Part shown: in pieces, positions 11,500 through 21,437 of the stretch | Numbering within the stretch: position 1 is the stretch's first letter | How the letters are laid out: the number at the start of each line of letters is the position of its first letter | From: Siphonodentalium dalli | Taxonomy: Eukaryota; Mollusca; Scaphopoda; Gadilida; Siphonodentaliidae | Length of the DNA stretch: 64,000 nucleotides | Direction: 5' to 3' | NCBI GenBank assembly: GCA_032622095.1 | Contig: CP136062.1 | Span: 1,860,001-1,924,000 of the forward strand | The notes under the pieces: generated by a model | Told to the model about the DNA's origin: nothing | Databases searched by the model: none | What the model saw: the letters and a program-made list of their open reading frames with translations, nothing else | Made by a program: the position numbers and the translations under genes

Positions 11500-11881
11500 A
11501 TGCAGTTAGCTCGTACTGCGAGAAGCACACTCGATTAATTATCTTCATCCGGGCACTCTGAACCAACGGGGCCCGCTTCTTGGTTATATCGCAATAATCA
11601 AAGTGCCCCTTTAACGCTCTCTGTGGTCACCACTGACTCCGGTAAATTGTTCCATAAGGGGATTATTCTCTGTGTGAAAAAGTACTTACTGATGTCTCTG
11701 TTTTTCTTATGCATTTGCAGTTTTTAACGAGTGTCCTCTCCTGCTCCCATATATTACGTACTCGAATAATGAATCATACTCAATGTTGTATTGTTCTGTT
11801 ATAATTCTATACACCTCTATCATGTCTCTGCGAATCTTTCTGTATTTTGAGGACATCAAATTCAATAGAGTTAGACGGTCG
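11500..11881 (-). pseudogene. LINE ORF2 C-terminal fragment (CR1/jockey-like), degenerate
   Basis: Read on the - strand from about 11880, the translation runs DRLTLLNLMSSKYRKIRRDM, then IEVYRII, a GHSLK motif, and after a frameshift DISKYFFTQRIIPLWNNLPE followed by SVVT. This is the typical region downstream of the reverse transcriptase in non-LTR retrotransposons (RRxRGDxIEVYK..RGHSxKL..R.FFxxRVVxxWNxLPxxVV). There is a frameshift near the HSLK motif (about 11727) and a stop near 11605, after which similarity fades. It is a dead 3' fragment. Nothing N-terminal of it (palm, endonuclease) is recognisable further right. Confidence 0.8.
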
Positions 11882-12186
11882 TGGTATGTATATTGAAGCA
11901 GATAAACAATTTACCATTCGAATTTCGATCGAATCTGAATTGCCGACATTTGCATTTTTCTATCGCATATGCCTTGCCATACACTTACCCGATTCGGAAG
12001 GCGAACGGCGAGTCACCGACTGTGAAATTGAACCACGAAATTAGTAAAGTTTTCGCCAAATTGACGTTAGCCGCTCGAATGGGAACTTGTAGTTCGCAAT
12101 CGCAACCTGCATATAATTGTGCATTGAAAACGATGAAACTGTGTTATAATTCAACAATAAATTAAAACAATCTTCTTGCTTTCCAG

Positions 12187-12306
12187 AGATTGGGAGTTCA
12201 AACCGAAAGACATCCAGTGCACTAACATGCAGTTTGTTGGAAACTGGCCTGTGTGCTTCGATGGTGTCTTCGAAGTTAAATCACCGTGTCTCGTCTCCAG
12301 TTTTGG
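12187..12306 (+). CDS. METTL24-like: METTL24-like methyltransferase, internal exon A
   Basis: The exon follows a polypyrimidine tract and CAG (TCTTCTTGCTTTCCAG) and ends at a consensus donor, GG|GTAAGT. The frame beginning at 12188 encodes DWEFKPKDIQC, then GNWPVCFD, and ends PCLVSSFG. This matches the start of the METTL24-type (Methyltransf_22-like) fold: a Cys-rich segment, a G-x-W-P-x-C-x-D motif and the Cys-Leu-Val-x-Ser-Phe-Gly strand that forms the S-adenosylmethionine-binding motif I. It leaves in phase 2, which matches exon B. It also enters with one base of a split codon, so at least one upstream exon (N-terminus, in this family a short cytoplasmic tail, signal anchor and stem) must exist. 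I could not find it in 1-12186. Confidence 0.85.
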
Positions 12307-12426
12307 GTAAGTACATCACCATGGTTGTCTATGAAGTAGATCAATGTAAGCCCGGATCTTTATCGTACGTTCACATGCTGGCATATTTGGCCGGCAATTT
12401 GCTGTAGTTTGTTTAAATATAGAGCG

Positions 12427-13244
12427 CTACACTCTTAAAACAATAGGTACTTCAGAGTACCTACGTAGGTACTAAGCTTTGTCCCAGGGGGAGTGCCAAC
12501 GTTTTGGTACTCTGGAGTACCAAAAGTTTAGGTACTCTAGAGTACCAAAATGTTTGGTACTCTAGAGTACCAACTTGTACTCTAGAGTACCAACTTCTTG
12601 GTACTCTAGAGTACCAAATTGTTGGTACTCTGGATTACCTACTAATTATTTAAGTTCTACCCGGGCATTGTGCATATAATACCCACCCCGCATTTATGTC
12701 ACCGAAGCCATGACGCTCACGATATGAAGTGCCAAGAAATATATGCCTTCATGATACGCCCTATATATTATCTGAAGTACCAAAATATCAAGACAGGTAT
12801 TCTGAAGTATTTAGGTATTACGCGTAGCTCCATAAATTTGGTACTCCAGAGAACAAAACAGCCCAGATACCAGCAAATTTAACAATGTGACATGTTAGAC
12901 TCCAAATGATGCTGCCGCGTTCAAACATCGAATTAAGTACAAAACCACAAAGACTCCCTTGCATAGTGCTAAATGAAATAATCCGACAGATCTATGACCG
13001 CGAGTCGATGGGCGGCCATTTTTCATTTTAATTGGATCGTTTGCACACGGCACTCGATATTGACACACCCACGGTCTCACCCAATCAGCATGGAGCCAAC
13101 GATTGGCCCTCTGTGGAGTACCAACTCATCTGGTTCTATAACGCTAAACAGGCTCTAACGGCTTATAGTACCAAACTGTCTGGTACTATCGCGGCTTTTG
13201 GTTCTATGGGGTACCTAAATCAATTGCTTTATTTGAGCGTGTAA
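12427..13244. mobile_element. Foldback-type element with GGTACTCTAGAGTACC palindromes (intron 1)
   Basis: From 12446 to 12641 the palindrome GGTACTCTAGAGTACC and close variants (CTCTGGAG, TTCAGAG) occur at least six times at spacings of ~18-35 bp. Degenerate forms continue to about 13215 (GGTACTCCAGAG, GGAGTACCAACT, GGTACTATCG). The possible termini TACACTCTTAAAACAATAGG and, reversed, TACACGCTCAAATAAAG resemble each other, suggesting one element of ~820 bp. The palindrome array is certain; the element limits are inferred. Confidence 0.65.
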
Positions 13245-14457
13245 GATGTGAACGACAACCTATGCAAACGTACGTACGTACCTACACGTACAGGCCACTC
13301 TTATATGATTACATATAAATAAGTACGTAATCGGAGGGGTGATTAGATATTATTTATTATTATCCATCCCTTAACTAACACTATTTATGATTGGGCAAAA
13401 GCCGTCACATGATAATCCGGGAAAAAGTCATATTGGTCTCCGAAAGTCATATTGGACTAAATCGAGTCCAATGTGACTTTTCTCTACCGGGACTCCGTGA
13501 CGACAAGAAGTAACTCTATAGCTAAATGAATTGGTGAAATTGTGATGCTCGCGCAATACTCTGGTGGATTTAGCAGACTTTTCACTTCCGCATTGAGTTT
13601 TTTTTTTCACTTCCGTGTTTACTGTTCCAAATCATGCTTTCTGATGATCGAGTACAGGCTTTTATAGATAATCAAGTGCCGACAAATACCAAAAATAACC
13701 ACAATGTTGTATTCCCAAAATTAGGATAAACATACAGATGGATAATAAAAATGTCATTGTGCAATATTGTGTACAGCGTGTCTCGTCCAATATGACTTTT
13801 CACCACAGCCTTGACTCGTACAAGAAAAACACATATTGTAAACACCATTGTATAATAACTTTATAATATCTCATTGCAACCACAGGAGATACACGTGCAG
13901 GATCACTATATTAAATCAAGAAATATTAAAGACATATTATGTACTTGTTCGGGTGCGTGAAACTGATAAGTTAGTAATCGGGCGCTATTTCAACTGGAAG
14001 GCCGTAACATTCTACTAACATCGCCAAAAATTTGAAGCAAATCGACAGAAAACATCGCTTGAATAACACTAAATTGTAAATATTTACTACTTTATTCGGG
14101 ACGCACCTGTCGGCGATAAACTAACGAAAACGATTTCGCCACCGAGAGTCACTGCATTTAATTAATATATAAGAAGACTGTGTGTGTTGTCTATATGGAT
14201 ATAATAATTCAAAAAATTACTACATTGAACAAGATTATTTTCAGTTTCTATTTGATCACCATACGGGGTGTTTCACATCGCATTCAGATTGATCTTAGGA
14301 TTAATCGAGGAATAATATTGATCCCTCGTGTTATTTGTGGTCTACGGATGTCAACAATCTGTGTTGTCAACATGAAATTAGAGCACATGGATTTATATAT
14401 GTATGTAATAACACAACAAGGATATGCGTTGTATATCGATTAATTTGTTCTTTTCAG
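13245..14457. other. Rest of intron 1, no further feature
   Basis: Intronic AT-rich DNA. A short inverted pair around AGTCATATTGGACTAAATCG / GAGTCCAATGTGACTTT occurs near 13445-13482. Nothing else was recognised. Confidence 0.55.
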
Positions 14458-14529
14458 GATAATTTTCGATTTCTATTTTGACGATGGCATGGCGACTCGT
14501 GGATGTGAAGTTCATTCCTTCGATCCCAG
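14458..14529 (+). CDS. METTL24-like: METTL24-like methyltransferase, internal exon B
   Basis: A 72-nt exon between acceptor TTTGTTCTTTTCAG and donor AG|GTAAGC. Joined to exon A it reads GIIFDFYFDDGMATRGCEVH and then SFDP. This completes motif I and gives the next strand with its acidic loop (GCEVHSFDP), the usual cofactor-ribose-contacting region in this methyltransferase class. Exon phases match on both sides (2 in, 2 out). It is too short to show up as an open reading frame alone and is recognised by motif and splice sites. The family is predicted to act in the secretory pathway; its substrate is not known. Confidence 0.87.
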
Positions 14530-14606
14530 GTAAGCATGATGTCCGCATTCCACTCGACTCTTTCCACAAGTTTACTCGAGGCTGCTTTATTTGTGTCTTT
14601 CCTTAA

Positions 14607-14832
14607 CCCTTTCGTGACTGATGGTTCCTGAATTTTTGTTTTGCGAAAACCCTGTGACAATGCATTCTCTTATATATGCGAGTATATAAGAGAATGCATT
14701 GGCCTAACAATATTTTACTTGATATTGTAAGCCAGTGCATTCTTCCTATAAATGGGAGACTCGCATATATAAGAGAATGCCCTGGCACATGGTATTTATT
14801 GCTGCACTAGCGCAGTTCCCGTCACGAAAGGG
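14607..14832. mobile_element. 226-bp piggyBac-like MITE with TTAA duplication
   Basis: The termini CCCTTTCGTGAC and GTCACGAAAGGG are exact inverted repeats, immediately flanked by TTAA on both sides (14603-14606 and 14833-14836). TTAA target duplication with CCC-starting ends is the piggyBac signature. The interior contains short hairpins built of GCATTCTCTTATATATGCGA and its complement. It has no coding capacity and must have been moved by a transposase elsewhere. It sits in intron 2 of the methyltransferase gene. Confidence 0.85.
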
Positions 14833-14836
14833 TTAA

Positions 14837-15902
14837 GGTGACCTATTGTTGCACCATCAAAGAAATCTCAATTTCTCACTGCTTGAAATTAAAGTTTTGG
14901 TATGGTAAGGTAAAACTAACATGGAATTATAGTAAAAGTCCGAAATATGTGACAAGTTTCAGCAGAAAACATATTTCTAAAATAAAAAAATTAATTAAAT
15001 TGAACTTGAGGTCAATCTATGTCGAATTTACAACAACTGAACGCTGGTATTGTTATCTACTACACTTACTGGTTACTGTACTGGTTAATGGTTCAAGTAA
15101 AAAAAATTATATTTTTTTTTGGTAGGGAAAATGTTTTTGTCTTGAAAACCAGGAAGTGTTCTTTTTGGAAGCAGTCTCCAAATTGCATCAAGGGTATCTT
15201 GTCCGACAATAAACCAATCCTTGCATTAGATGTGCATTGGAGATATTGTAGATTATCAATGAATTCACTAGTTTGAAGATGGAACTTTGTTTAGGGAAGA
15301 GTTAGTTTTTGAAAAGATTGCCATGGTTACCAATGCTAAAACAAGTCATATCTGCACCACATCTCTGTTCCATCCGATTTGGACCTAGGTATCACGGAGA
15401 CTCCCGTCAGAACATGCATGAATAATATTAAGCATTAAAGCACCACAAAAGATCAACGAAATCCTAAACGCCCTTTTCCATCTGACGTTTTAGGCACCAA
15501 AACAAAAATCATAACCTGGTAAAACTGGCTGTTTTAAGTCGAGAGTTGGCGTTTAAGATTTACGTAGATTCGATCCGATTACCACATAGAATGCAAAACG
15601 TCCAAATAATATTGTATAGTGTAGCATATAACGACGTACCTTTAGTAATTCCTCAATGCTGGGGATGAACTAAAAATGTTAAGAACACTGGCGCTCAACT
15701 TTGCAATGACTAGTTCTTATGTAATGCGATTTTGGCACCCAAAATCGAAATACGTCAATGCGTTCCCCTTAGTTTAACTATACAGGCGAGGTATTATTTT
15801 AACAACTCTCACAAAATAAAATAATCGGTGTATGCTATAGCTCTAAAAGTCATTCTATGGAGTGGCTCATGTCGCTATATGGACTCACAGCTGAAACGAT
15901 GT
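14837..15902. other. Intron 2, no recognisable feature
   Basis: About 1 kb of AT-rich intron. No repeats, exons or RNA genes recognised. Confidence 0.5.
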
Positions 15903-16652
15903 TACACCCTTCTATGACTGGAGATTCCTGATTTTTTGCGAAAACCCTGTGCCAATGATTTTCTTATATATGCGAGTCGACCACAGGTCGCCTCGCATAT
16001 ATAAGAGAATGCATTGGCCTAACACATTTTATATTATTTTTATAATTGTTAAAAAATGTAAGAAAAAATAAAAAATAAATGAATTTTTTTTAAAGAATGT
16101 AAGAAATAATGATAAAAATGATTAAAATTGTTAAAGAATGTAAGAAAAAAATGATAAAAATTTAAAGGGGTACTGTACACTAAATCCGGCCATTTTTGGG
16201 ACCATCTCCTTTTATACTCAACAGAATATATGCAACAAGTGAATGAATTTGATCCATAATTAATAAATTCATTATAATTACCATATTATTTGCATTGTTC
16301 ATAGAGCACATGAGCGTATTTTGCACTCATCCACGGCACAAATTCATTCATTTGTTGCATATATTCTGTTGAGTATAAAAGGAGATGGTACCAAAAAATG
16401 GCCAGATGTAGTGTTCAGTACCCCTTTAAAAAGAATGTAAGAACAAATTGTAATTTTTTTTTTAAATTGTTAAAGAATAAAAAAAAAAAAAGATAACAAT
16501 GGTTATAGAATGTAAGAAAAATATATAAAAAATTATAAAAATTGTTAAAGAATGTAAGAAAAAATGATAAAAATTGTTAAAGAATGTAAGAAAAATTAAT
16601 AACAAAAATGACAAAAACTTTGTTAGGCCATTGCATTCTCTTATATATGCGG
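15903..16652. mobile_element. Degenerate relative of the TTAA MITE, expanded by AT-rich repeats
   Basis: The left part (ACACCCTTCTATGACTGGAG, then TTTTTTGCGAAAACCCTGTG and TCTTATATATGCGAG) matches the 14607 element at ~80-90% by eye. The right edge (TTAGGCCATTGCATTCTCTT) matches its inverted interior. Between them lie many degenerate copies of an AT-rich ~32-bp unit built on ATTGTTAAAGAATGTAAGAA, with another element (16166-16425) inserted. It is probably an old copy swollen by microsatellite-like expansion. TTAA flanks are not visible. Confidence 0.65.
16166..16425. mobile_element. 260-bp hairpin MITE, AGGGGTACTG family, TTAA flanks
   Basis: The arms of ~85 nt are inverted repeats: AGGGGTACTGTACACTAAAT at the left and, reversed, AGGGGTACTGAACACTACAT at the right, with CTCCTTTTATACTCAACAGA in both. 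TTAA flanks both sides (16162-16165, 16426-16429); a TA duplication is an alternative reading. The loop is short and AT-rich. It shares its first 14 bases with the 17995-18578 element, so both were probably mobilised by the same transposase. TTAA specificity is known for piggyBac and Kolobok; I cannot choose from ends alone. Confidence 0.82.
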
Positions 16653-16843
16653 TGCAGAGAAGCCCACACACACAAAGTGTTAACATATATTCAATGGCCG
16701 GGATTCCGTTGAATACATGTGTCTGACGTCTTCGGTCTGGAATAAAGTTCATTATTTGATCAGTGATCTGGATACGGGTATATTTGCCTCCCGGAGCTCG
16801 CTTCTATCCAGCAAAATTTGACGCTATTTTTTTTCTATTTCAG

Positions 16844-17015
16844 TATGAAGTTAAATGACCACATCACAACGACCAGTGTTATATTTCACAATCTTGGTCT
16901 TAGTTCACACGGCAGCGATAATTTCTCACCGCGGAAAAATACATATGTTCAAGATGATCAGAAATGGAAAATGCGCCGGCTTAAATCTGTCATTAAGGAA
17001 CTTGGTCACGTAAAC
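16844..17015 (+). CDS. METTL24-like: METTL24-like methyltransferase, internal exon C
   Basis: A 172-nt exon. The acceptor is the T-rich TTTTTTTTCTATTTCAG and the donor is AAC|GTAAGT. The first base completes the Ser of the SFDPS motif, then MKLNDHITTTSVIFHNLGLS follows, then a loop with DNFSPRKN, and WKMRRLKSVIKELGHVN. In METTL24-type proteins the H-x-x-N-x-G-L-S strand and the W-x-M-x-x-L-x-x-x-I-x-x-L-G-H helix sit at exactly this place, just before the Asp-rich motif of the next exon. It exits in phase 0. The Met near its start is internal, not an initiator. Confidence 0.9.
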
Positions 17016-17805
17016 GTAAGTTTTAATTTTCACGTTATAATGAATTGTACTAAAGTGAATTCGATGTGCATTCAAACAACTTTTTAATCAAAACGCAGAA
17101 CTGCAAACTAGGAAGATTCATGTTTAACCTGCGTCATATAGTACATGTAATTGATCGCTTTAATCTCGTTCTCTTAATTTAAAACCCAGCCGCTTTGTTC
17201 TACCTTGTCCCTCTATATTCTGAATTGTCACTTTATACCATTATTTTTCATGTCTCCCAATGTATGCACACTGAGCTCCCACGGAGACTGAGAAATGATT
17301 CGCATCTATACCTGCCCAAAAATAAAAAATAAACCATTTGCATAGTGCTTATGAAACCCACGTAATTAATTTTGTCGGTTGAGGCGTGCTGCTCATTTGC
17401 ATACTAGGGGTATATATATCATTGAAACACAAATACGTCAACATGCGAGATTACATTACTAGAGTTACTATTCTGCAGGATACAACGATATGAATGCATT
17501 TTTCATTATATGTATATGTGCCCAAGATTCAGATAATTGCGTACGCTGTGTACAACACAAAATAAATATTTTATTATATGTTTGCATACATCGATGTCTG
17601 GTTTCGAACATAATTGTACCGGTACATATGCCTAAAATTGTTTTCACGACAAAGTCCACATGCAACCATCAACTAACACTAACAGTGTCAATTGTCGTGG
17701 TTTATTTGTCAGCCAAGGACTATTTTTATACAGAACAATGTTCGTATATGTCTCATTTATCATATTTTTTACCTGTATAAAAGTAATTTCTCCTTGTATA
17801 TTATT
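17016..17805. other. Start of intron 3, no recognisable feature
   Basis: Intronic sequence after the exon C donor. No repeats or exons recognised. Confidence 0.5.
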
Positions 17806-17958
17806 TAAGGAATAATCTCGATTTCCTAATGTAATTACACAGTCTAAAAGCATATGCCGAATCACAAACCAATAAATCGCAAAGCGATTTATAAGAGTTT
17901 GTGATTCGGCATATGCCTTTGACTGTGTAATTACATTAGGAAACCGAGATTATTCCTT
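17806..17958. mobile_element. 153-bp hairpin (foldback element) in intron 3
   Basis: Nearly the whole segment is an inverted repeat centred at about 17880 on ATAAATCGCAAAGCGATTTAT. Arm sequence AAGGAATAATCTCGATTTCC then TAATGTAATTACACAG, pairs with the far arm with few mismatches and one small bulge. No coding potential. In the pre-mRNA it would form a long double-stranded stem. Confidence 0.85.
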
Positions 17959-17994
17959 ATAATTATGCCATCGATTGTTAAATATTGATTTTAA

Positions 17995-18578
17995 AGGGGT
18001 ACTGTACGCCATTTTCATTAAATATCCGGTGACAACAACGATCTAATATCGATAATATATAGAAACATAAGTAATTTGAGTCGAAGATGTATTCTGTAAA
18101 CGCTCAGGTTAATAGGCTATCTTAAAATCTAATAATTTAAAAGTTAATAATTTGATATAAATTGAATTTATGACTGGAGCCATAAAATGGCGTCAATTAA
18201 ATTACGAATTACCGTAATCAAACAAAGTAATTGAGGGATACTGGCTTGTTAAACCGATCGCACACACGATCGCTTAAAAATATTATGATGATACGGGGAG
18301 AACACTCAAGCCACTCACTGACTAGCGACAATACAATAACTTAAATGATTATATGGGACTAGTATGCCTATAATATAACTTTTATTTGATTCATTTGGTT
18401 GAAAACTGTACAAATATTACTCGACAACGACAATTTGTATTTTTGCATTCCGGTAAATTTGTCATCCGTAACACTACTTCGTACTCAACAGACTTTCAAA
18501 TAATGAAAAAATTGTTACCTTATTCTCCGACTCGGAGACTATAGAAACCAACAACAACATTTGGCGTACAGTACCCCT
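17995..18578. mobile_element. 584-bp TIR element, AGGGGTACTG family
   Basis: The left terminus AGGGGTACTGTACGCC mirrors the right terminus GGCGTACAGTACCCCT exactly. The left flank is TTAA (17991-17994); the right flank reads ATAA, consistent with one mutation in a TTAA duplication. The interior is unrelated to the 16166 element and carries no transposase, so it is non-autonomous. Confidence 0.8.
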
Positions 18579-19100
18579 ATAAAGACATATTCGCCCTTAA
18601 AATACGATTGAAACAAGGAACTATATGTTCTCAAATAACAGACAAGACTTGAGCCGAAAACAACTCGCTGCATTCCCGTCCGAATAATATCGATCGATCT
18701 GCAGATCGAGTGGGATTTTCCCGAACGTATGTCAAGGACGAAACAAAACATTAATAAACTTTTGATCAAAATTAAACATTATTAGCAGAATTTTGGAAGA
18801 GGAAAATATACAATTAGTCTCCATGTCAACTGGGAATCATGAACATGCGATAATCAAAAAGTTTAGTGAGCATTTTCTTAGAGGAATCCCCCTATCTATC
18901 GGCAGTGATCCAAATACTTTTCAATTTTCGATTTTTCGCACAGTCATTTTGTGTCATTGTGATTTTACCGAGAAACAAGTTTTCAGAAGAATTAAATCAT
19001 CATGGCATTTAAGGAATTTTAAGATGATTTATTTTTCAAAAACTTATATATTTGGTAAAAATTTAAAGTGATTATTAAATCGCTTGTGTCCAGATAATGC
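18579..19100. other. Intron 3 interior, no recognisable feature
   Basis: AT-rich intronic DNA. A 92-codon open frame at 18793-19071 has no recognised motif and no splice context. Confidence 0.5.
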
Positions 19101-19870
19101 CGACACGTAAACCTTTGTAACACTTTTAACATATCGGTACACTGAGACGGGTAGAAGAAATATCCTGCGAGTGGTCTCTGTGGATCTCAGAAATCATGTG
19201 TTTAGCGGTCGCGTTGTAAATATAGAAGGCCGATGACTTCTCTGATCGAGAGGGCACGGTCGTTACACACTTTTTGTGATAACCGAAGTTAAGCAACGTC
19301 GGGCGTGGTTATTCCATGGATGTGTGACCGGCTTGGATTCCGGGTGCTGCCAACTTTCGGTGCGACTCCCACACTTCTCTCTCACTCTCTCTCTCGTTCT
19401 GCTACACATGTAACGTAATGCTTTGTAACAATTTATCGCTACACTGAGACGAGTTGAAAAAATATACTGCAGTTTTCTCACAGGGACTTTATATCATTTG
19501 TAACACAGTCCTGTCTACGAGCGGTCACTGTGGATCTTTGAAATCATATAACGATTCGTAACACTTTGTAACATATCGCTGCATTGAGATGAGTTTTAAT
19601 AATATGCTGCGGTTTTTGTTTGGGGGGGGGGGGGGGGACTTAATATAATTTGTAACATGTACCGGTAACGCCTCATAACACTTTTTGCAACATATCGCTA
19701 CAATAAAAGGAGATGAAGAAACATTGAATGCTGCATTTTTTTTACGGAGACTTTGTAAGTTTCAGTTTGTAGGGCCAGTCTCTTTGGAATCTCATAAATC
19801 ATGAAACGCTTTGTAACATATCGTTACACTGAGACGAAGGGGAAAAATATGTTGCAATTTTCTCACGGGA
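19101..19870. repeat. Degenerate tandem repeat, ~120-170 bp unit
   Basis: The phrase TTTGTAACATATCGCTACAC, followed by TGAGACGAGTTGAA and a TATGCTGC..TTTTCTCACGGGACTTT-like stretch, recurs near 19110, 19420, 19560, 19680 and 19800. Copies are strongly diverged. The array is interrupted by a 5S-like sequence at 19272-19355 and by a CT-rich run after it, and contains a ~17-G tract near 19620. Confidence 0.75.
19272..19355 (+). ncRNA. 5S rRNA-derived sequence (pseudogene or SINE3-type head)
   Basis: The segment reads GATAACCGAAGTTAAGCAAC, then GTCGGGCGTGGTTATTCCAT, GGATGTGTGACCGGCTTGGA and TTCCGGGTGCTG. This follows the 3' two thirds of metazoan 5S rRNA, including the internal promoter: box A-like AAGTTAAGCAACG, the GTCGGGC..GGTTA middle and box C-like TGGATGGGTGACCG (here TGGATGTGTGACCG). 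The 5' third is only weakly recognisable from about 19228. Substitutions at conserved positions argue against a functional 5S gene. It could be a 5S pseudogene or the head of a 5S-derived SINE. Confidence 0.75.
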
Positions 19871-20631
19871 CTGGTACAATGTTTGGGGACATCTGTAAAC
19901 AGTAATTAAACATTTCATCCTATAATATAAATTGTAGTGCCCAGATTAGGTCTGAGCCGAAACGTCTCCGGACCGAAACGACCCGTTCCCTAATTATACT
20001 AATTAGCATTTTGGCCAAAAAAATGGTAATTAGGCTAATTAATGCAATTATTAATCAAGTTCCACACTCTTGTGGTCTTACAAAATGACAAGTAGTGACT
20101 GCTGGGAAAATGTAAACAAAATTATAAATGAAACGAAAACTAAAAAGTTGTGTATGTTTAGTCATGCATTTCGTAACGAAACGTCGCAAATACGACCAAA
20201 TTTACACTCTGTAAACAGCTTGGGAATGTTTATTATATTGGGGCATTGTCTTTATTTGGATAGTTATTTATTTTTCTTGTATTGGCTTTCATAGCGTTCG
20301 TGAAACAAAATGTTTACTGCGAAGCGAGTGCGAATAAAAGAGCGTCCTTAGTTACTATGCAACGGACTACAAATATCATTGCGCGCAAGTACTTTTGGGT
20401 CGTTTTTGTTGCATTGATAAAATCTCGACCTAATGTAATTATCCGATATAATTACATTAGCTTTGATAAACTCAACGGCAATTTACTATAGAAAATGAAG
20501 TGGGTGTAATTATAAAACTGTGACTCGTTAACTCGACAATGAAGCTAAATGGTCTCGCCCTTCGAACAATAACTTCCAGTTTCCGAATGTCCAATAGCTC
20601 GTTCATTAACCCTGACAGAAACAACTGAAAC
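19871..20631. other. Intron 3, mostly featureless
   Basis: The only structure is a 30-nt palindrome at 20431-20460, where CTAATGTAATTAT faces ATAATTACATTAG. It shares its TAATGTAATTA core with the hairpin at 17806, which may mean a worn relative. No exon recognised. Confidence 0.5.
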
Positions 20632-21335
20632 ATGCATTGGCTGCGGGCACACGTACCACAGTAGCGATGGCATAGTAGGTGTGACAATTTATTATGGTGC
20701 AGTTTGGTGACAATTGTATGACAATAATTATGTGCCATCGCAAGCCATGTTGACCGCTGAGTTTCCGCACAATGAGTTGACTGGACCAATTCACCCATTG
20801 CGTTTCACCAAGGTTGATCTCTGCTCATCACGTTCTGCTACATTGTATTCTCTACGATATATATAATTGCACGATCGATCGTCCAGAATTGTGTTTGACC
20901 GCGGCAATCCCTCATTCCCTCACATATCACGCACATATAGTATTTTATTGATATGCTCTCACTACCTATATTAATTTAATGCATATTAAGACAGTTCCCC
21001 AATTGCGTTTTTAATTTTGCGACGTTTAGTTCTACGCATAATTCCGCTAATATTATCATGTGGGCCGATGAATCTGTGTCGGAACTGTTGAGGGAAATGC
21101 AGCGAAAAGAAAGTATCTTGAATAAACAAAGCGAACATTATACACAAGGACCAAAACAAGAAAAGGCTGAGCACAACGAACTTTTGAAGACTCATTGTGC
21201 GAATATGCAGCCGGCGACATGGCTAGCTATGGCATATTAATTGTGATGACCAATTGTCACCAAACTCCACCATAATAAATTATCACACCTACTATGCCAT
21301 AGCTACTGTGGTACGTGTGTCCGCAGCCATTGTGT
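20632..21335. mobile_element. Long inverted-repeat element immediately upstream of the last exon
   Basis: The left arm 20632-20790 (CATTGGCTGCGGGCACACGT onward to GCACAATGAGTTGAC) is the inverted counterpart of 21180-21335. Shared words include CACAGTAGC-ATGGCATAGTAGG, ACAATTTATTATGGTG and GTTTGGTGACAATTG. The arms are ~155 nt with moderate divergence and ~390 nt of spacer. The right arm ends only ~100 bp before exon D, so a stem in the pre-mRNA could bring this exon's acceptor close to double-stranded RNA. No transposase; target duplication not identified. Confidence 0.78.
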
Positions 21336-21437
21336 AAATTAATAACAGTAATCGTATAGGGACTGTTTATCATATGCACAAATATGTGAGTATGTACTCC
21401 CAACAATAATATTAACTTAGAATTATTGTTTTTACAG

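Noticed and set aside
20472-21240. A - strand 108-codon frame and a + strand 60-codon frame sharing TWLAMA
   Set aside because: The shared peptide comes from the inverted repeat arms (20632-20790 and 21180-21335), not from a conserved protein.
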